Shown piece after piece: positions 24,621-31,980 of a stretch of DNA of 35,328 bases. The DNA comes from Cytophagaceae bacterium (GTDB lineage Bacteria; Bacteroidota; Bacteroidia; Cytophagales; Cytophagaceae): assembly GCA_014376985.1 (NCBI GenBank), contig JACMQM010000034.1:1-35328 (forward strand). The letters run 5' to 3'. The notes beneath the pieces are model-generated. The model worked only from the letters and a program-made list of their open reading frames with translations. It made no database searches and was not told the DNA's origin. Each line of letters opens with the position of its first letter. The first letter of the stretch is position 1. A program made the position numbers and the translations under genes.

Positions 24621-25256
24621 ATGATAATTGAAAACCTAAAAAAGCAAAAACAATCTATATTAAATGGCGATTTCGAACTTGTTTATTCTACTGAAATAAT
24701 GGCATTGTCCAATCAGCATTGGACACCAAGCGATGTAATAAAAGAAACTCTGAATTTTCTCTGCATTAAAGAAAACTCTAAAATCATAGATATTGGAAGT
24801 GGTGTTGGGAAATTTTGTATTAGCGGAGCTGTTTTAAAACCCAAATGTTCCTTTTATGGTGTAGAGTGTAGAGAGAAATTTGTCGACATTTCAATTAAGA
24901 TTAAAGATGATTACCGCATTGATAATTCATATTTTATTAATAGAGATTTTTCAGCTATAGATTTCAATAATTTCAATGGAGTTTATTTCTTCAATTCCTT
25001 CCAAGAAAATATCGATGACAAAGCGGTAATTGATGAATTAAGTCAGCTTTCATATGACTTATACTGTAGGCATAATCAAAATCTGTATCTAAAATTAAAT
25101 AATATGCCTGAAGGTACAAGGTTAGCAACTTATCAGACAAACGATATTTTTATTCCAAATTCTTATAAAATCACAGAAAACGGCTTTGAGACTAAATTGA
25201 AATTCTATGTCAAAAATAATGATGTAGATAAAAACACTTCAATCTATGAAAACTAA
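24621..25256 (+). CDS. Class I SAM-dependent methyltransferase, island paralogue 1
   Basis: 211 residues from the ATG at 24621. The frame stays open 25 codons further upstream, but that part overlaps the promoter, and the paralogue at 28104 starts at the same relative point (both 16 residues before DFxLVYS). SAM-binding motif I is KIIDIGSGVGKFCISGA (about 54-70), followed by the acidic FYGVECREKFVDIS. A family-specific block, GVYFFNSFQENID, and MPEGTRLATYQ near the C-terminus are shared with the other island copies. The NSF block occupies motif IV, where N/D-PPY occurs in amino-methyltransferases, so the target group is not predictable. It heads an operon with three or four genes and overlaps the next by 11 bp. 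Confidence -1.
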   Translation: MIIENLKKQKQSILNGDFELVYSTEIMALSNQHWTPSDVIKETLNFLCIKENSKIIDIGSGVGKFCISGAVLKPKCSFYGVECREKFVDISIKIKDDYRIDNSYFINRDFSAIDFNNFNGVYFFNSFQENIDDKAVIDELSQLSYDLYCRHNQNLYLKLNNMPEGTRLATYQTNDIFIPNSYKITENGFETKLKFYVKNNDVDKNTSIYEN

Positions 25257-25458
25257 GCATGAATTATTAAGAGAAGGTGTTACTAAAGTCAAAGACATGG
25301 GTTTTAGAATGGTGGACACCGAAAATATATATTATGATGAAGTCTATAGTGCTTATTTCCATAATATGCTAATTCAAAAGAAAGGGACTAGCAGATACTT
25401 AGACGAAGTAATTGATGAAATTATAAAAGAAATAGAATTTAAATCAAATCCAACATGA
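25246..25458 (+). CDS. Unknown 70-aa protein between methyltransferase and LMW-PTP-like protein
   Basis: Starts MKTKHELLREGVTKVKDMGF; acidic, probably mostly helical, with YYDEVYSAYFHNMLIQKKG and a C-terminal helix YLDEVIDEIIKEIEF. It overlaps the methyltransferase gene by 11 bp and the next gene by 4 bp (ATGA), so it is certainly translated as part of the operon if the operon is. No family recognised. The second cassette has no counterpart: there the methyltransferase and phosphatase-like genes are separated by only 28 bp. A partner or antagonist of either neighbour is possible. Confidence -1.
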   Translation: MKTKHELLREGVTKVKDMGFRMVDTENIYYDEVYSAYFHNMLIQKKGTSRYLDEVIDEIIKEIEFKSNPT

Positions 25459-25889
25459 AAAAAAAAACAATACTTGTAGTGTGCGATGACAACGTCATTT
25501 ACAGTAAACTTGCTGAAGCATATCTTATAAAATTTGCAGGGCACTGGAAAAATACTTTTAGCGCTGGTATAAACATTACAGATAAAAAAGTATCTCCAGA
25601 TCTCAAAATTATATTAACAGAAGATCAATTAGAAAACAGTATAGCATATTCATTAAAGAATATTAAAGATTTTGAAATAAACTCTTATGATTACATACTT
25701 GCATTAACTCCAAATGCTCATGAGTATTGCAAAAATAATATCCCGAAAAAAGAAATCGCCTTATTAACGATTAATTCACTCAAGACTGAACAAGTAGAGT
25801 CCGTATATGAAGTTAGCAAAGAAATAAAATCAGAATTATTGAAATTTGTTAAAAATGGTCCCATCAAAAGATGGATAGAATTTAACTAA
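25455..25889 (+). CDS. LMW-PTP/ArsC-fold protein lacking the signature Arg, copy 1
   Basis: 144 residues with the fold order of low-molecular-weight protein tyrosine phosphatase or arsenate reductase: KTILVVCDDNVIYSKLAEAY matches VCxGNxCRSxMAEA, then FSAGIN (the SAG strand) and SYDYILALTPNA. The nucleophile Cys10 is kept, but the C-x5-R Arg is Tyr16, the second Cys of the P-loop is Ile, and no DPY/F general-acid loop is recognisable near the C-terminus. The extra cysteines of thioredoxin-type ArsC are also missing. It may bind a phosphorylated or other anionic ligand, or act as a Cys-based sensor, but classical phosphatase activity is unlikely. The C-terminus NGPIKRWIEFN is nearly identical to that of copy 2. 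Confidence -1.
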   Translation: MKKKTILVVCDDNVIYSKLAEAYLIKFAGHWKNTFSAGINITDKKVSPDLKIILTEDQLENSIAYSLKNIKDFEINSYDYILALTPNAHEYCKNNIPKKEIALLTINSLKTEQVESVYEVSKEIKSELLKFVKNGPIKRWIEFN

Positions 25890-25937
25890 TCTAAAGGATT
25901 AAAAATCCTCCATGACCTATAAAAATACTAATTACAA

Positions 25938-26540
25938 ATGGATATCATTTACATTCTTGATTTAATAGGAACATTTGCATTTGCAGTTAGCGGAACGATA
26001 TCAGGTACAGAAAAAAAACTGGATCTATTTGGAGGGGCAGTTATCGCTTTTGTAACGGCGATTGGCGGTGGAACCCTACGGGATCTTCTTATAGGTAGTA
26101 GGCCAGTTCATTGGATTACGGACCTCAATTACTCATATGCAATTTTTCTGGCGATCATACTGAGTTACCTTTTAAAAGCCTCCATTCTAAAGTATAAAAA
26201 AACAATGTTCTTATTCGATGCGATTGGAATTGGAATTTTCACAATTATAGGTGTACAAAAAACATTATCATTCGGGTTAATGCCTATTATAGCTATAATG
26301 ATGGGTACAATATCGGCTGTATTTGGAGGTGTTATTAGGGATATACTATGTAATAGGATTCCGAGTATTTTAAGAAAAGAAATATATGCGACGGCATGTG
26401 TAATAGGAGCAATTTTATTCTTAATTCTTGATTGCTTCTTACTAAATATGAATGTTACCATTTCGATTACTATTTTAACTATCATAGTAATTAGAATATT
26501 TGCGATAAAAAAAGGTTGGTCATTACCCGTCTTATATTAA
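25938..26540 (+). CDS. TRIC-family (UPF0126, YicG-like) membrane channel
   Basis: 200 residues, about seven hydrophobic segments arranged as two repeats. Repeat 1 has DLIGTFAFAVSGTISG and AIGGGTLRDLLIG with PVHWI; repeat 2 has DAIGIGIFTIIGVQK and VFGGVIRDILCNRIP. These are the hallmark glycine and Arg-Asp motifs of prokaryotic TRIC channels, trimeric inner-membrane cation (K+) channels. It follows the phosphatase-like gene by 48 bp and precedes the SpeE-like gene by 24 bp on the same strand, so it probably belongs to the FNR-box operon. Physiological role in this context is not known; charge balance during membrane energy changes is one possibility. Confidence -1.
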   Translation: MDIIYILDLIGTFAFAVSGTISGTEKKLDLFGGAVIAFVTAIGGGTLRDLLIGSRPVHWITDLNYSYAIFLAIILSYLLKASILKYKKTMFLFDAIGIGIFTIIGVQKTLSFGLMPIIAIMMGTISAVFGGVIRDILCNRIPSILRKEIYATACVIGAILFLILDCFLLNMNVTISITILTIIVIRIFAIKKGWSLPVLY

Positions 26541-26564
26541 TTTCTAAAAAATAATTCGGGATAC

Positions 26565-27221
26565 ATGATTTCTACTATTAAAAAAAAACTTAGTTATATT
26601 TATCCGATTACACAAACAGTAAGTTCTTTGTATAATGGGACTCTCGAGATAACATATATAAACGGCAAAAAAATATTAAATACCCAAAACACTAATTACT
26701 CCTTTGGGAGCTTGCATAAAGTAATGCAGTTCTCATTAAACCGAATCATTATAAAAGGAGACTCTCCTATACTTTTACTAGGACTAGGCGGAGGATCTGC
26801 GGTAAAAATTATACGAAGTGAATTCTTAAAGAAAAACCACATCGATATCGTAGATATTGACTCGGTAATGATAGAAATTGCCAGAAAGGAATTTGGGTTA
26901 AACGATTATTCTGATCTAAAAGTATATTGTCAAAATGCATCTTCTTTTGTAGAAGAAACGAATAACAAATATGGACTCGTTATTATAGACTTGTTCATCG
27001 ACAAAATCACTCCAGAATATTTTTATGACAGCATTTTTTGGACAGATGTGCTTATGCTAACTAAAAAGAAATGCTGCATAATATTTAATACATTAACCGC
27101 TAATAATTTTACAGATAAGATTAATTGTATTAACAAGATGTTAATCGATGCTAAATTCGAAGTGTATAGTTATAAAGAGATAGAATTATCAAACACTGTT
27201 TTGATTGCAAAAAGAAGATAA
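26565..27221 (+). CDS. Spermidine-synthase-like SAM-binding protein
   Basis: 218 residues with the C-terminal fold of the SpeE family. ILLLGLGGGSAVKIIRSEF is the nucleotide-binding loop, HIDIVDIDSVMIEIARKEFGL the acidic strand and helix, and YGLVIIDLFIDKITPEYFY the substrate-side segment. The short N-terminal tetramerisation sheet of true SpeE is reduced (GTLEITYINGKKIL). The DAxD polyamine-gate motif of genuine aminopropyltransferases is replaced by DLFID, as in the many SpeE-like proteins of unknown substrate. It could be an aminopropyl- or methyltransferase. It is the last plus-strand gene of cassette 1 and ends 13 bp from the convergent regulator gene. Confidence -1.
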   Translation: MISTIKKKLSYIYPITQTVSSLYNGTLEITYINGKKILNTQNTNYSFGSLHKVMQFSLNRIIIKGDSPILLLGLGGGSAVKIIRSEFLKKNHIDIVDIDSVMIEIARKEFGLNDYSDLKVYCQNASSFVEETNNKYGLVIIDLFIDKITPEYFYDSIFWTDVLMLTKKKCCIIFNTLTANNFTDKINCINKMLIDAKFEVYSYKEIELSNTVLIAKRR

Positions 27222-27234
27222 AGGAAATCCAATT

Positions 27235-27957
27235 TTAAATCCCTCTATGGGGGAATTGATAATTAGACTCCTTTATAAGTTCTTTAACATTATTGATTAC
27301 AATGCTTCTTCCACTTACGGTAATAATATCAAGGGTTTTAAACTCATGTAAAAGCCTGACCAAATTTTCTTTCGCAGTACCTACAAGCGCCGAAAGATCA
27401 TCCCTACTAATATTAATTTGTGTTTTAACAGTTGAATCTGGGGATTGCAACTTCTCCTTTAAAAGTAGTAAATGTAATGCTAATCGCTGTCTAACTGACA
27501 TCTGAGAAATGATAGTCAATGTGTTTATCAAAACGCCGAATTCATGACTAATATTTTTCAATAACAAGTTTGACAGCTGCGGTGATTTTTCAACTAACTC
27601 AATAAATATACTTTTTGGAATAAAACAAATAACGGAATCTTCCATTGCAGCGGCAGAATCAGGATAGTTTTCATCGCTTAAAATGGCATGGTAGCCTATA
27701 ATATCAGCCGTTTTAGATATGTAAAATATTTGTTCTTTACCATCATTTCCTGTTTTGTACTTTTTTACTAAGCCTTGTTTTATATAGTAAATTCCTGTTG
27801 CAGGACTATCTTCGTAAAAGATGACTTGTTTTTTTTTATAAAGTCTAGTTTTAAGATGAGAATTCAAATAATCCAAATCTTTTTCACTTAAACCACTGAA
27901 AACTGAATCTGAATTGAAGTGAAATTTACTAAAAGAAAATTGATCTAAGGTTTTCAT
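27235..27957 (-). CDS. Crp/Fnr-family transcriptional regulator
   Basis: 240 residues. A cNMP-binding-like sensor barrel (about 20-130, with KKKQVIFYEDSPATGIYYIK), a dimerisation helix (about 128-165) and a winged helix-turn-helix (about 181-222). The recognition helix GTAKENLVRLLHEFK keeps Glu197 and Arg201 at the FNR Glu209 and Arg213 positions; FNR Ser212 is Val200. The N-terminus has no Cys cluster and only Cys111 is present, so it is not a 4Fe-4S FNR; a cyclic nucleotide or haem/NO-type ligand cannot be read out. It shares an intergenic region with methyltransferase 2, holding a perfect TTGAT-N4-ATCAA box. The best candidate regulator for the four island boxes, and possibly autoregulated. 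Confidence -1.
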   Translation of the reverse strand: MKTLDQFSFSKFHFNSDSVFSGLSEKDLDYLNSHLKTRLYKKKQVIFYEDSPATGIYYIKQGLVKKYKTGNDGKEQIFYISKTADIIGYHAILSDENYPDSAAAMEDSVICFIPKSIFIELVEKSPQLSNLLLKNISHEFGVLINTLTIISQMSVRQRLALHLLLLKEKLQSPDSTVKTQINISRDDLSALVGTAKENLVRLLHEFKTLDIITVSGRSIVINNVKELIKESNYQFPHRGI

Positions 27958-27990
27958 TAAGGGGACACCATTGAAGTGATATTTGTAAGG

Positions 27991-28067
27991 TATGCTAATT
28001 ATTGATATAAATCAATTATTAGCATATCGTATGCTCAATTAGCATTTCCTAATTCTACTTAACTTTA
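27991..28067 (+). promoter_or_regulatory. Extended palindrome with FNR-type box, and -7 element of cassette 2
   Basis: TTGATATAAATCAA (28002-28015) is the core of a 36-bp near-perfect palindrome (27991-28026, 18-bp arms with two mismatched pairs). The -7 element TAACTTTA (28060-28067, one mismatch) begins 58 bases after the box start, the same spacing as in cassette 1 and the 33.2 kb copy. TCAATTA at box+33 is also shared with the 33.2 kb promoter. Further AGCAT/ATGCT half-sites follow to 28045. The divergent regulator gene starts at 27957, 34 bases from the palindrome edge. Confidence -1.
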
Positions 28068-28103
28068 CTTAAATATGTATACACATTCTTCGCTTATATA
28101 AAG

Positions 28104-28724
28104 ATGGTACTAAACAACCTTATAAAACCAATAGACTTGATCACAGATAAAGATTTTGATCTTGTCTATTCGCCAGCAATTAGAGCTTTATCTAGTCGAC
28201 ATTGGACATCTATCAAAATTGTAAAAAAGGCTGTTAACTTTTTGTGTTATAAAGAAAATACTAAGATACTCGACGTAGGCAGTGGAGTAGGTAAATTCTC
28301 TATTCTTGGAGCTCTGTTAAAAGCTAGTAATTTTTTTTACGGAGTTGATTTCAGAAAGGACTTTATTGAGATTTCAGATAACCTTAAAAAAGAGCACCGA
28401 ATTGAAAATGTGTTTTTCTTACACAACTATTTTGACAAAATAGATTTTAATAATTTTGATGGCATATATTTTTTCAATTCCTTTCATGAAAGAATTGATA
28501 AGGATACCGTGATCGATGAATTGAGTGAGTTTTCATATGATTTATATAAAAAATATACTCAAGAGTTTTTTCTAAAGATTAATTCTATGTCAGAAGGTAC
28601 ACGATTAGTTACATACCATACTGAAGATATCCATATCCCTTACACATACCGAATTGTTGATATGCATTTTGAAGGCAAACTTAAATTCTATATCAAATGT
28701 TTGGATGAAGGAGATCTTGAATAA
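28104..28724 (+). CDS. Class I SAM-dependent methyltransferase, island paralogue 2
   Basis: 206 residues and clearly paralogous to the 24621 gene over its whole length: DFDLVYSPAIRALSSRHWT, KILDVGSGVGKFSILGALL, FFYGVDFRKDFIEIS, GIYFFNSFHERIDKDTVIDE, MSEGTRLVTYHTEDIHIPY. The SAM motif DVGSGVGKF is intact. Conservation is strong at motif I, YFFNSF and EGTRL-TY; the N-terminal 15 residues and the C-terminus are divergent, as expected where partner or substrate differ. It has its own FNR-type promoter and is followed 28 bp later by the second phosphatase-like gene. Cytosolic; the substrate is unknown. Confidence -1.
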   Translation: MVLNNLIKPIDLITDKDFDLVYSPAIRALSSRHWTSIKIVKKAVNFLCYKENTKILDVGSGVGKFSILGALLKASNFFYGVDFRKDFIEISDNLKKEHRIENVFFLHNYFDKIDFNNFDGIYFFNSFHERIDKDTVIDELSEFSYDLYKKYTQEFFLKINSMSEGTRLVTYHTEDIHIPYTYRIVDMHFEGKLKFYIKCLDEGDLE

Positions 28725-28752
28725 ATAAAAAATCAAATAAATAATAACAAAG

Positions 28753-29184
28753 ATGAAAAAAAACATACTTATAGTCTGCGATAACAATACGCTTTACAGC
28801 AAGCTGGCAGAGGCATACTTCAAGAAATATGCCGGACATTGGAAAAACATATTCAGTGCTGGAATTAACATTGATAGCGTGTTGGTATCTGAAACGCTAA
28901 AGGTAATACTAGCAGAAGATAATTTAGAATCAACAATAGATTATACACTAAAAAGTGTAAAGGAGTACAATCTTAATTCGTTTGATTACATCATTGCTTT
29001 GACAGAACAGTCATTCAACGATTTGAAAAAGGAATTACCTGAGGACCGGATTATATTGGTAAATATTGAAACCATAAGAGGACAAAAAATGAATTCACTA
29101 GAAAGTATCAATGACAAAATAAAATTAGAATTGTTTGAATTCGTTAAAAAGGGGCCTATAAAAAGGTGGCTGGAGCTAAACTAA
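28753..29184 (+). CDS. LMW-PTP/ArsC-fold protein lacking the signature Arg, copy 2
   Basis: 143 residues, paralogue of the 25455 gene. ILIVCDNNTLYSKLAEAYF keeps Cys9 but has Tyr15 where the C-x5-R Arg belongs, so the same substitution occurs in both copies and is not random decay. FSAGINI and SFDYIIALTEQS are also shared, and the end is KKGPIKRWLELN. No DP general-acid motif. It lies between methyltransferase 2 and the DUF983 gene (33 bp), the same place relative to the methyltransferase as copy 1. The constant pairing suggests a functional complex or ligand shared with the methyltransferase. Confidence -1.
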   Translation: MKKNILIVCDNNTLYSKLAEAYFKKYAGHWKNIFSAGINIDSVLVSETLKVILAEDNLESTIDYTLKSVKEYNLNSFDYIIALTEQSFNDLKKELPEDRIILVNIETIRGQKMNSLESINDKIKLELFEFVKKGPIKRWLELN

Positions 29185-29217
29185 TTACTTAACAATATAA
29201 CCTTCTATGCGGTAGAT

Positions 29218-29604
29218 ATGAAACCCGATTTCGTTCTTTTGGCCATGTTAAAATTAAAATGCCCTCAATGCCGAAAGGGAGATATGTTTTTGTACTCTAA
29301 TATGTATAGTTTTAAAAAATTTGCAGCTATGCCTAGAAATTGCACTTGCTGTGGTTTAAACTTAATGCCCGAACCTGGCTTTTATACCGGTGCAATGTAT
29401 ATCAGTTATGGCTTGAATGTGGCATTATTTACACCAGGATTCATCATAACAGCAACCTGCAATTTATCTTTTACAAAGTTCATTTTGCTATATTTTTTTC
29501 TAGTCATAGGAGCATCCGTTTATATATTCCGACTGTCGCGGGCGATATACTTGTATATTTTCATTGACTATAATCCCAAATTATCAAATTGTAATAATAA
29601 ATGA
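29218..29604 (+). CDS. DUF983 small membrane protein with two Cys pairs
   Basis: 128 residues. LKCPQCRKGDMFLYSN and CTCCGLNLMPEPGFYTGAMY are the two CxxC halves of the DUF983 zinc-ribbon-like motif, followed by two hydrophobic helices (about 62-80 and 84-104) and the family end IYLYIFIDYNP. In Bacteroidota the family is common and unassigned; in Alphaproteobacteria it is often near respiratory oxidase genes. The last eight residues (KLSNCNNK) are not typical of the family and are encoded by a stretch that shares an 18-base identity with 24005-24022. It is in line with cassette 2. Confidence -1.
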   Translation: MKPDFVLLAMLKLKCPQCRKGDMFLYSNMYSFKKFAAMPRNCTCCGLNLMPEPGFYTGAMYISYGLNVALFTPGFIITATCNLSFTKFILLYFFLVIGASVYIFRLSRAIYLYIFIDYNPKLSNCNNK

Positions 29605-29671
29605 GGGCATTTCAATTGATATAAAACTAATAAAAAATATTACACAGAAGCTTACTCTATATTAAAAACGT

Positions 29672-31084
29672 ATGTATAATTTAATTCTAGTTATACTTAT
29701 CCCAGTTATTGCTTTATTATTCTTGCCAATTAAAAAAAACAATCGTCCACTGTTTTTTTTAATGTTAATTGCCTCTGCAATAATTTGTATTGGGTTATCC
29801 TTTAATATTTCCTTAAACACAAGGATATCCTTACCATCACTTGGGATTATTTTAATAGTTGATAAAATTTCCAGGGTATTTTTAATCCTAATTTCTTGTA
29901 CTTGGTTAATTTCTATAATTTATAATTATGACTATGGGAAATATAATTTCAAAGAAAAACAAACACAATTCTTCTTATACCTGAATGTTTTATTATCAGT
30001 TGTCATGATAAACGCCTGTGCTGGTAACTTGATAACTTTATTCATTTTTTATACTATAGGCATACCATTGACATATCCATTAATTAATATCAGAAACACA
30101 GAAGAATCTCAACAGGCAGCATCTGGATTTATTAAACAAACCCTCTTACCTGCCTTTTTTATTTTTTTACCGGCTATAATTATTACGCAGATTATTTTGG
30201 GCCATATCGATTTTAATAGCACATCAACTCTTGGTTCAAACAAGATTAACCCCTTAATCGGTGGTGGGTTGTTATTTATGTATGTGATTGGTATTTCAAA
30301 AAACTCTATTTTCCCATTCAGCACATGGCTGCCAGGCACTAGTTCGGCTCCAGCTCCAGTTAGTGGGCTCATACATTCCGTTGCTACCGTGAAAACAGGA
30401 TCAATAGCATTAATGAAAATTGCAATTTATATATTTGGATTAGACTATATTCATAAACTTACTTCAAATTTCATTACCGGTGGCTGGCTTACGTATTTAT
30501 GTGGATTCACGGCAGTTTACACGGCCTATAAAGCATTAAAGACAGATGATTTAAAACAAAGATTTACCTACTCTACAGTAGGACAATTATCCTATATCAT
30601 TTTAGCCATATTAATAGGAACAAAGACCGGTATTATAGCTGGGTTATTGCATTTGGTGACTCATGCCATTGCAAAATCTTGTCTTTTCTATGTCGTGGGT
30701 TTTTATGGCAGTGTATATGGCACCGTTTCTGTAAGGAAAATAGGTGAAATAATTCCTTCAACCAGGTTTATCGCATTTGTAATAGCTGTATGTGGATTAA
30801 GTATTACGGGATTCCCATTCTTAGCAGGCTATTATAGTAAAGATATGATGCTAATTGAAGAATGGAATAATCATTACTATGCCTCCGCTATCTTTTTAGT
30901 TATTGGAGCAATTATAAATCTGTTCTATATTATTGGTCCTATAAAAAATGCATTCAAAACTCCTTCAGTAGATCTAAAAATAAAACCTGTGCCAAAGTCA
31001 ATGATGATAGTATTTACCATATCCATTTTACTTCTGATTGGTGCTAATTTTTACATGTCATTTCTGACATTAATTATTAAATAA
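29672..31084 (+). CDS. Stand-alone proton-translocating membrane subunit, NuoL/NuoN/MrpD-like
   Basis: 470 residues, about 13-14 hydrophobic helices, with the Proton_antipo_M core. KNSIFPFSTWLPGTSSAPAP and VSGLIHSVATVKTGSIALMK (split across about 209-248) correspond to the FPxHxWLPxAxxxPxPVSALIHxAxMVxAG block, with the His replaced by Ser in IFPFSTW. DLKQRFTYSTVGQLSYI and HLVTHAIAKSCLFYVVG (Lys in the helix-8 region) are further family motifs, and the discontinuous-helix end SITGFPFLAGYYSKDMM is present. It is shorter than NuoL and has no long lateral helix. No other complex I, Mrp or DabA gene is nearby, so it may be a single-subunit or orphan transporter. It is 67 bp after DUF983 and probably the tail of cassette 2. 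Confidence -1.
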   Translation: MYNLILVILIPVIALLFLPIKKNNRPLFFLMLIASAIICIGLSFNISLNTRISLPSLGIILIVDKISRVFLILISCTWLISIIYNYDYGKYNFKEKQTQFFLYLNVLLSVVMINACAGNLITLFIFYTIGIPLTYPLINIRNTEESQQAASGFIKQTLLPAFFIFLPAIIITQIILGHIDFNSTSTLGSNKINPLIGGGLLFMYVIGISKNSIFPFSTWLPGTSSAPAPVSGLIHSVATVKTGSIALMKIAIYIFGLDYIHKLTSNFITGGWLTYLCGFTAVYTAYKALKTDDLKQRFTYSTVGQLSYIILAILIGTKTGIIAGLLHLVTHAIAKSCLFYVVGFYGSVYGTVSVRKIGEIIPSTRFIAFVIAVCGLSITGFPFLAGYYSKDMMLIEEWNNHYYASAIFLVIGAIINLFYIIGPIKNAFKTPSVDLKIKPVPKSMMIVFTISILLLIGANFYMSFLTLIIK

Positions 31085-31150
31085 AAGATGTGTTCATCAA
31101 CAAAATAAATTAAATCATAAAACTATTAGCAACAGATTCTTAATCCGCAC

Positions 31151-31759
31151 TTAAATCAAACTGGATTTGTCTTTTATCCATAATTTTAGTTGATGGTTAA
31201 AAGAGGTCTGATAGACCGTATAGCAAGAAGGTATATCTCTCACAATACAACAATATGTCGCTAATCTAGTCCCTATAGGAGCTTTAAGAAGTTGTAAACA
31301 CATATAATCTCGATACTGTTGGTAGTGTAGATTGGAGGTTGTGACACTACAATCCATCATCCTGCTTTTTTCTATGTTTTCATAAAATGAATTGAAAAAA
31401 TAATAAGAATTGTAAGCTAAAAAATCAATATCGATTATATTTGAATGCAATATTTTCACATTATGTACATGATGATCACTAATGATTTGTCTTGAAATAT
31501 CAACTAGCTCCTTTCTTTGTTCTACGCCATAAAAAACTCCCAAAGTAGTTAAAGCTCCTACAATACAAAATTTACCAACGCCACTTCCTATGTCTAAAAC
31601 TTTTGTATCACTACTTTGTACCAAAAAAGACGCTGCCTTTTTTGCAACCTCTATAGAAGTCCAATGCAGTTCAGATAGACTTTGAATGTAAGGTGAATAT
31701 AACTTATCAAAATCAATATCAGAAATCGGTAGATCGTATCGAATAGATTGTATTATCAT
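31151..31759 (-). CDS. Class I SAM-dependent methyltransferase, island paralogue 3
   Basis: 202 residues on the opposite strand from copies 1 and 2. Shared landmarks: DFDKLYSPYIQSLSELHWTS, KVLDIGSGVGKFCIVGALT, VFYGVEQRKELVDIS, YFFNSFYENIEKSRMMD, APIGTRLATYCC. It is more divergent than copies 1 and 2 in the middle and lacks an adjacent phosphatase-like gene. It ends convergently with the NuoL-like gene (66 bp). A near-perfect FNR-type box (31862-31875) lies 103 bases upstream; on this strand a weak -7-like TAAATTCA starts 57 bases from the box. The substrate is unknown. Confidence -1.
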   Translation of the reverse strand: MIIQSIRYDLPISDIDFDKLYSPYIQSLSELHWTSIEVAKKAASFLVQSSDTKVLDIGSGVGKFCIVGALTTLGVFYGVEQRKELVDISRQIISDHHVHNVKILHSNIIDIDFLAYNSYYFFNSFYENIEKSRMMDCSVTTSNLHYQQYRDYMCLQLLKAPIGTRLATYCCIVRDIPSCYTVYQTSFNHQLKLWIKDKSSLI

Positions 31760-31861
31760 AGGATGTTATATTACAATTGTCTTATTCAATTAAACTATAA
31801 TTATTGGATTGAATTTATTTTGCCGGTCTCATAAATATAGGTTAATAATAGAATATACCTA

Positions 31862-31926
31862 TTGATTAAAGTCAACTTATAGATTGATTAAACAGCTATA
31901 AAAATGCTATTAATGTGGTATCTTAG
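31862..31926 (+). promoter_or_regulatory. FNR-type box between methyltransferase 3 and a small membrane protein
   Basis: TTGATTAAAGTCAA (31862-31875) matches TTGAT-N4-ATCAA with one changed base. On the plus strand TATCTTAG (31919-31926, one mismatch to TAnnTTTG) starts 57 bases after the box start, serving the 41-residue gene at 31981. On the minus strand TAAATTCA (31818-31811, two mismatches) is equally spaced for methyltransferase 3. A single box may therefore drive both directions. Confidence -1.
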
Positions 31927-31980
31927 TTATCATTGATAACTATATAATCCATATCTAAAATACAAGATCAATTATACCTT

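Noticed and set aside
25455-25889. Arsenate reductase of an ars operon
   Set aside because: The Arg of the P-loop and the extra ArsC cysteines are missing, and there is no ArsB, Acr3 or ArsR gene nearby.
27235-27957. Iron-sulfur FNR oxygen sensor
   Set aside because: No N-terminal Cys cluster; only one Cys in the protein. The sequence supports Crp/Fnr membership but not the 4Fe-4S type.
29616-29629. Fifth FNR-type box before the NuoL-like gene
   Set aside because: Only the TTGAT half is present; the other half does not match, and the 58-bp position falls on the start codon.
29672-31084. DabB of a DabA-DabB inorganic-carbon pump
   Set aside because: The size fits, but no DabA (DUF2309) gene is present on either side, so only a general NuoL/MrpD-like label is justified.
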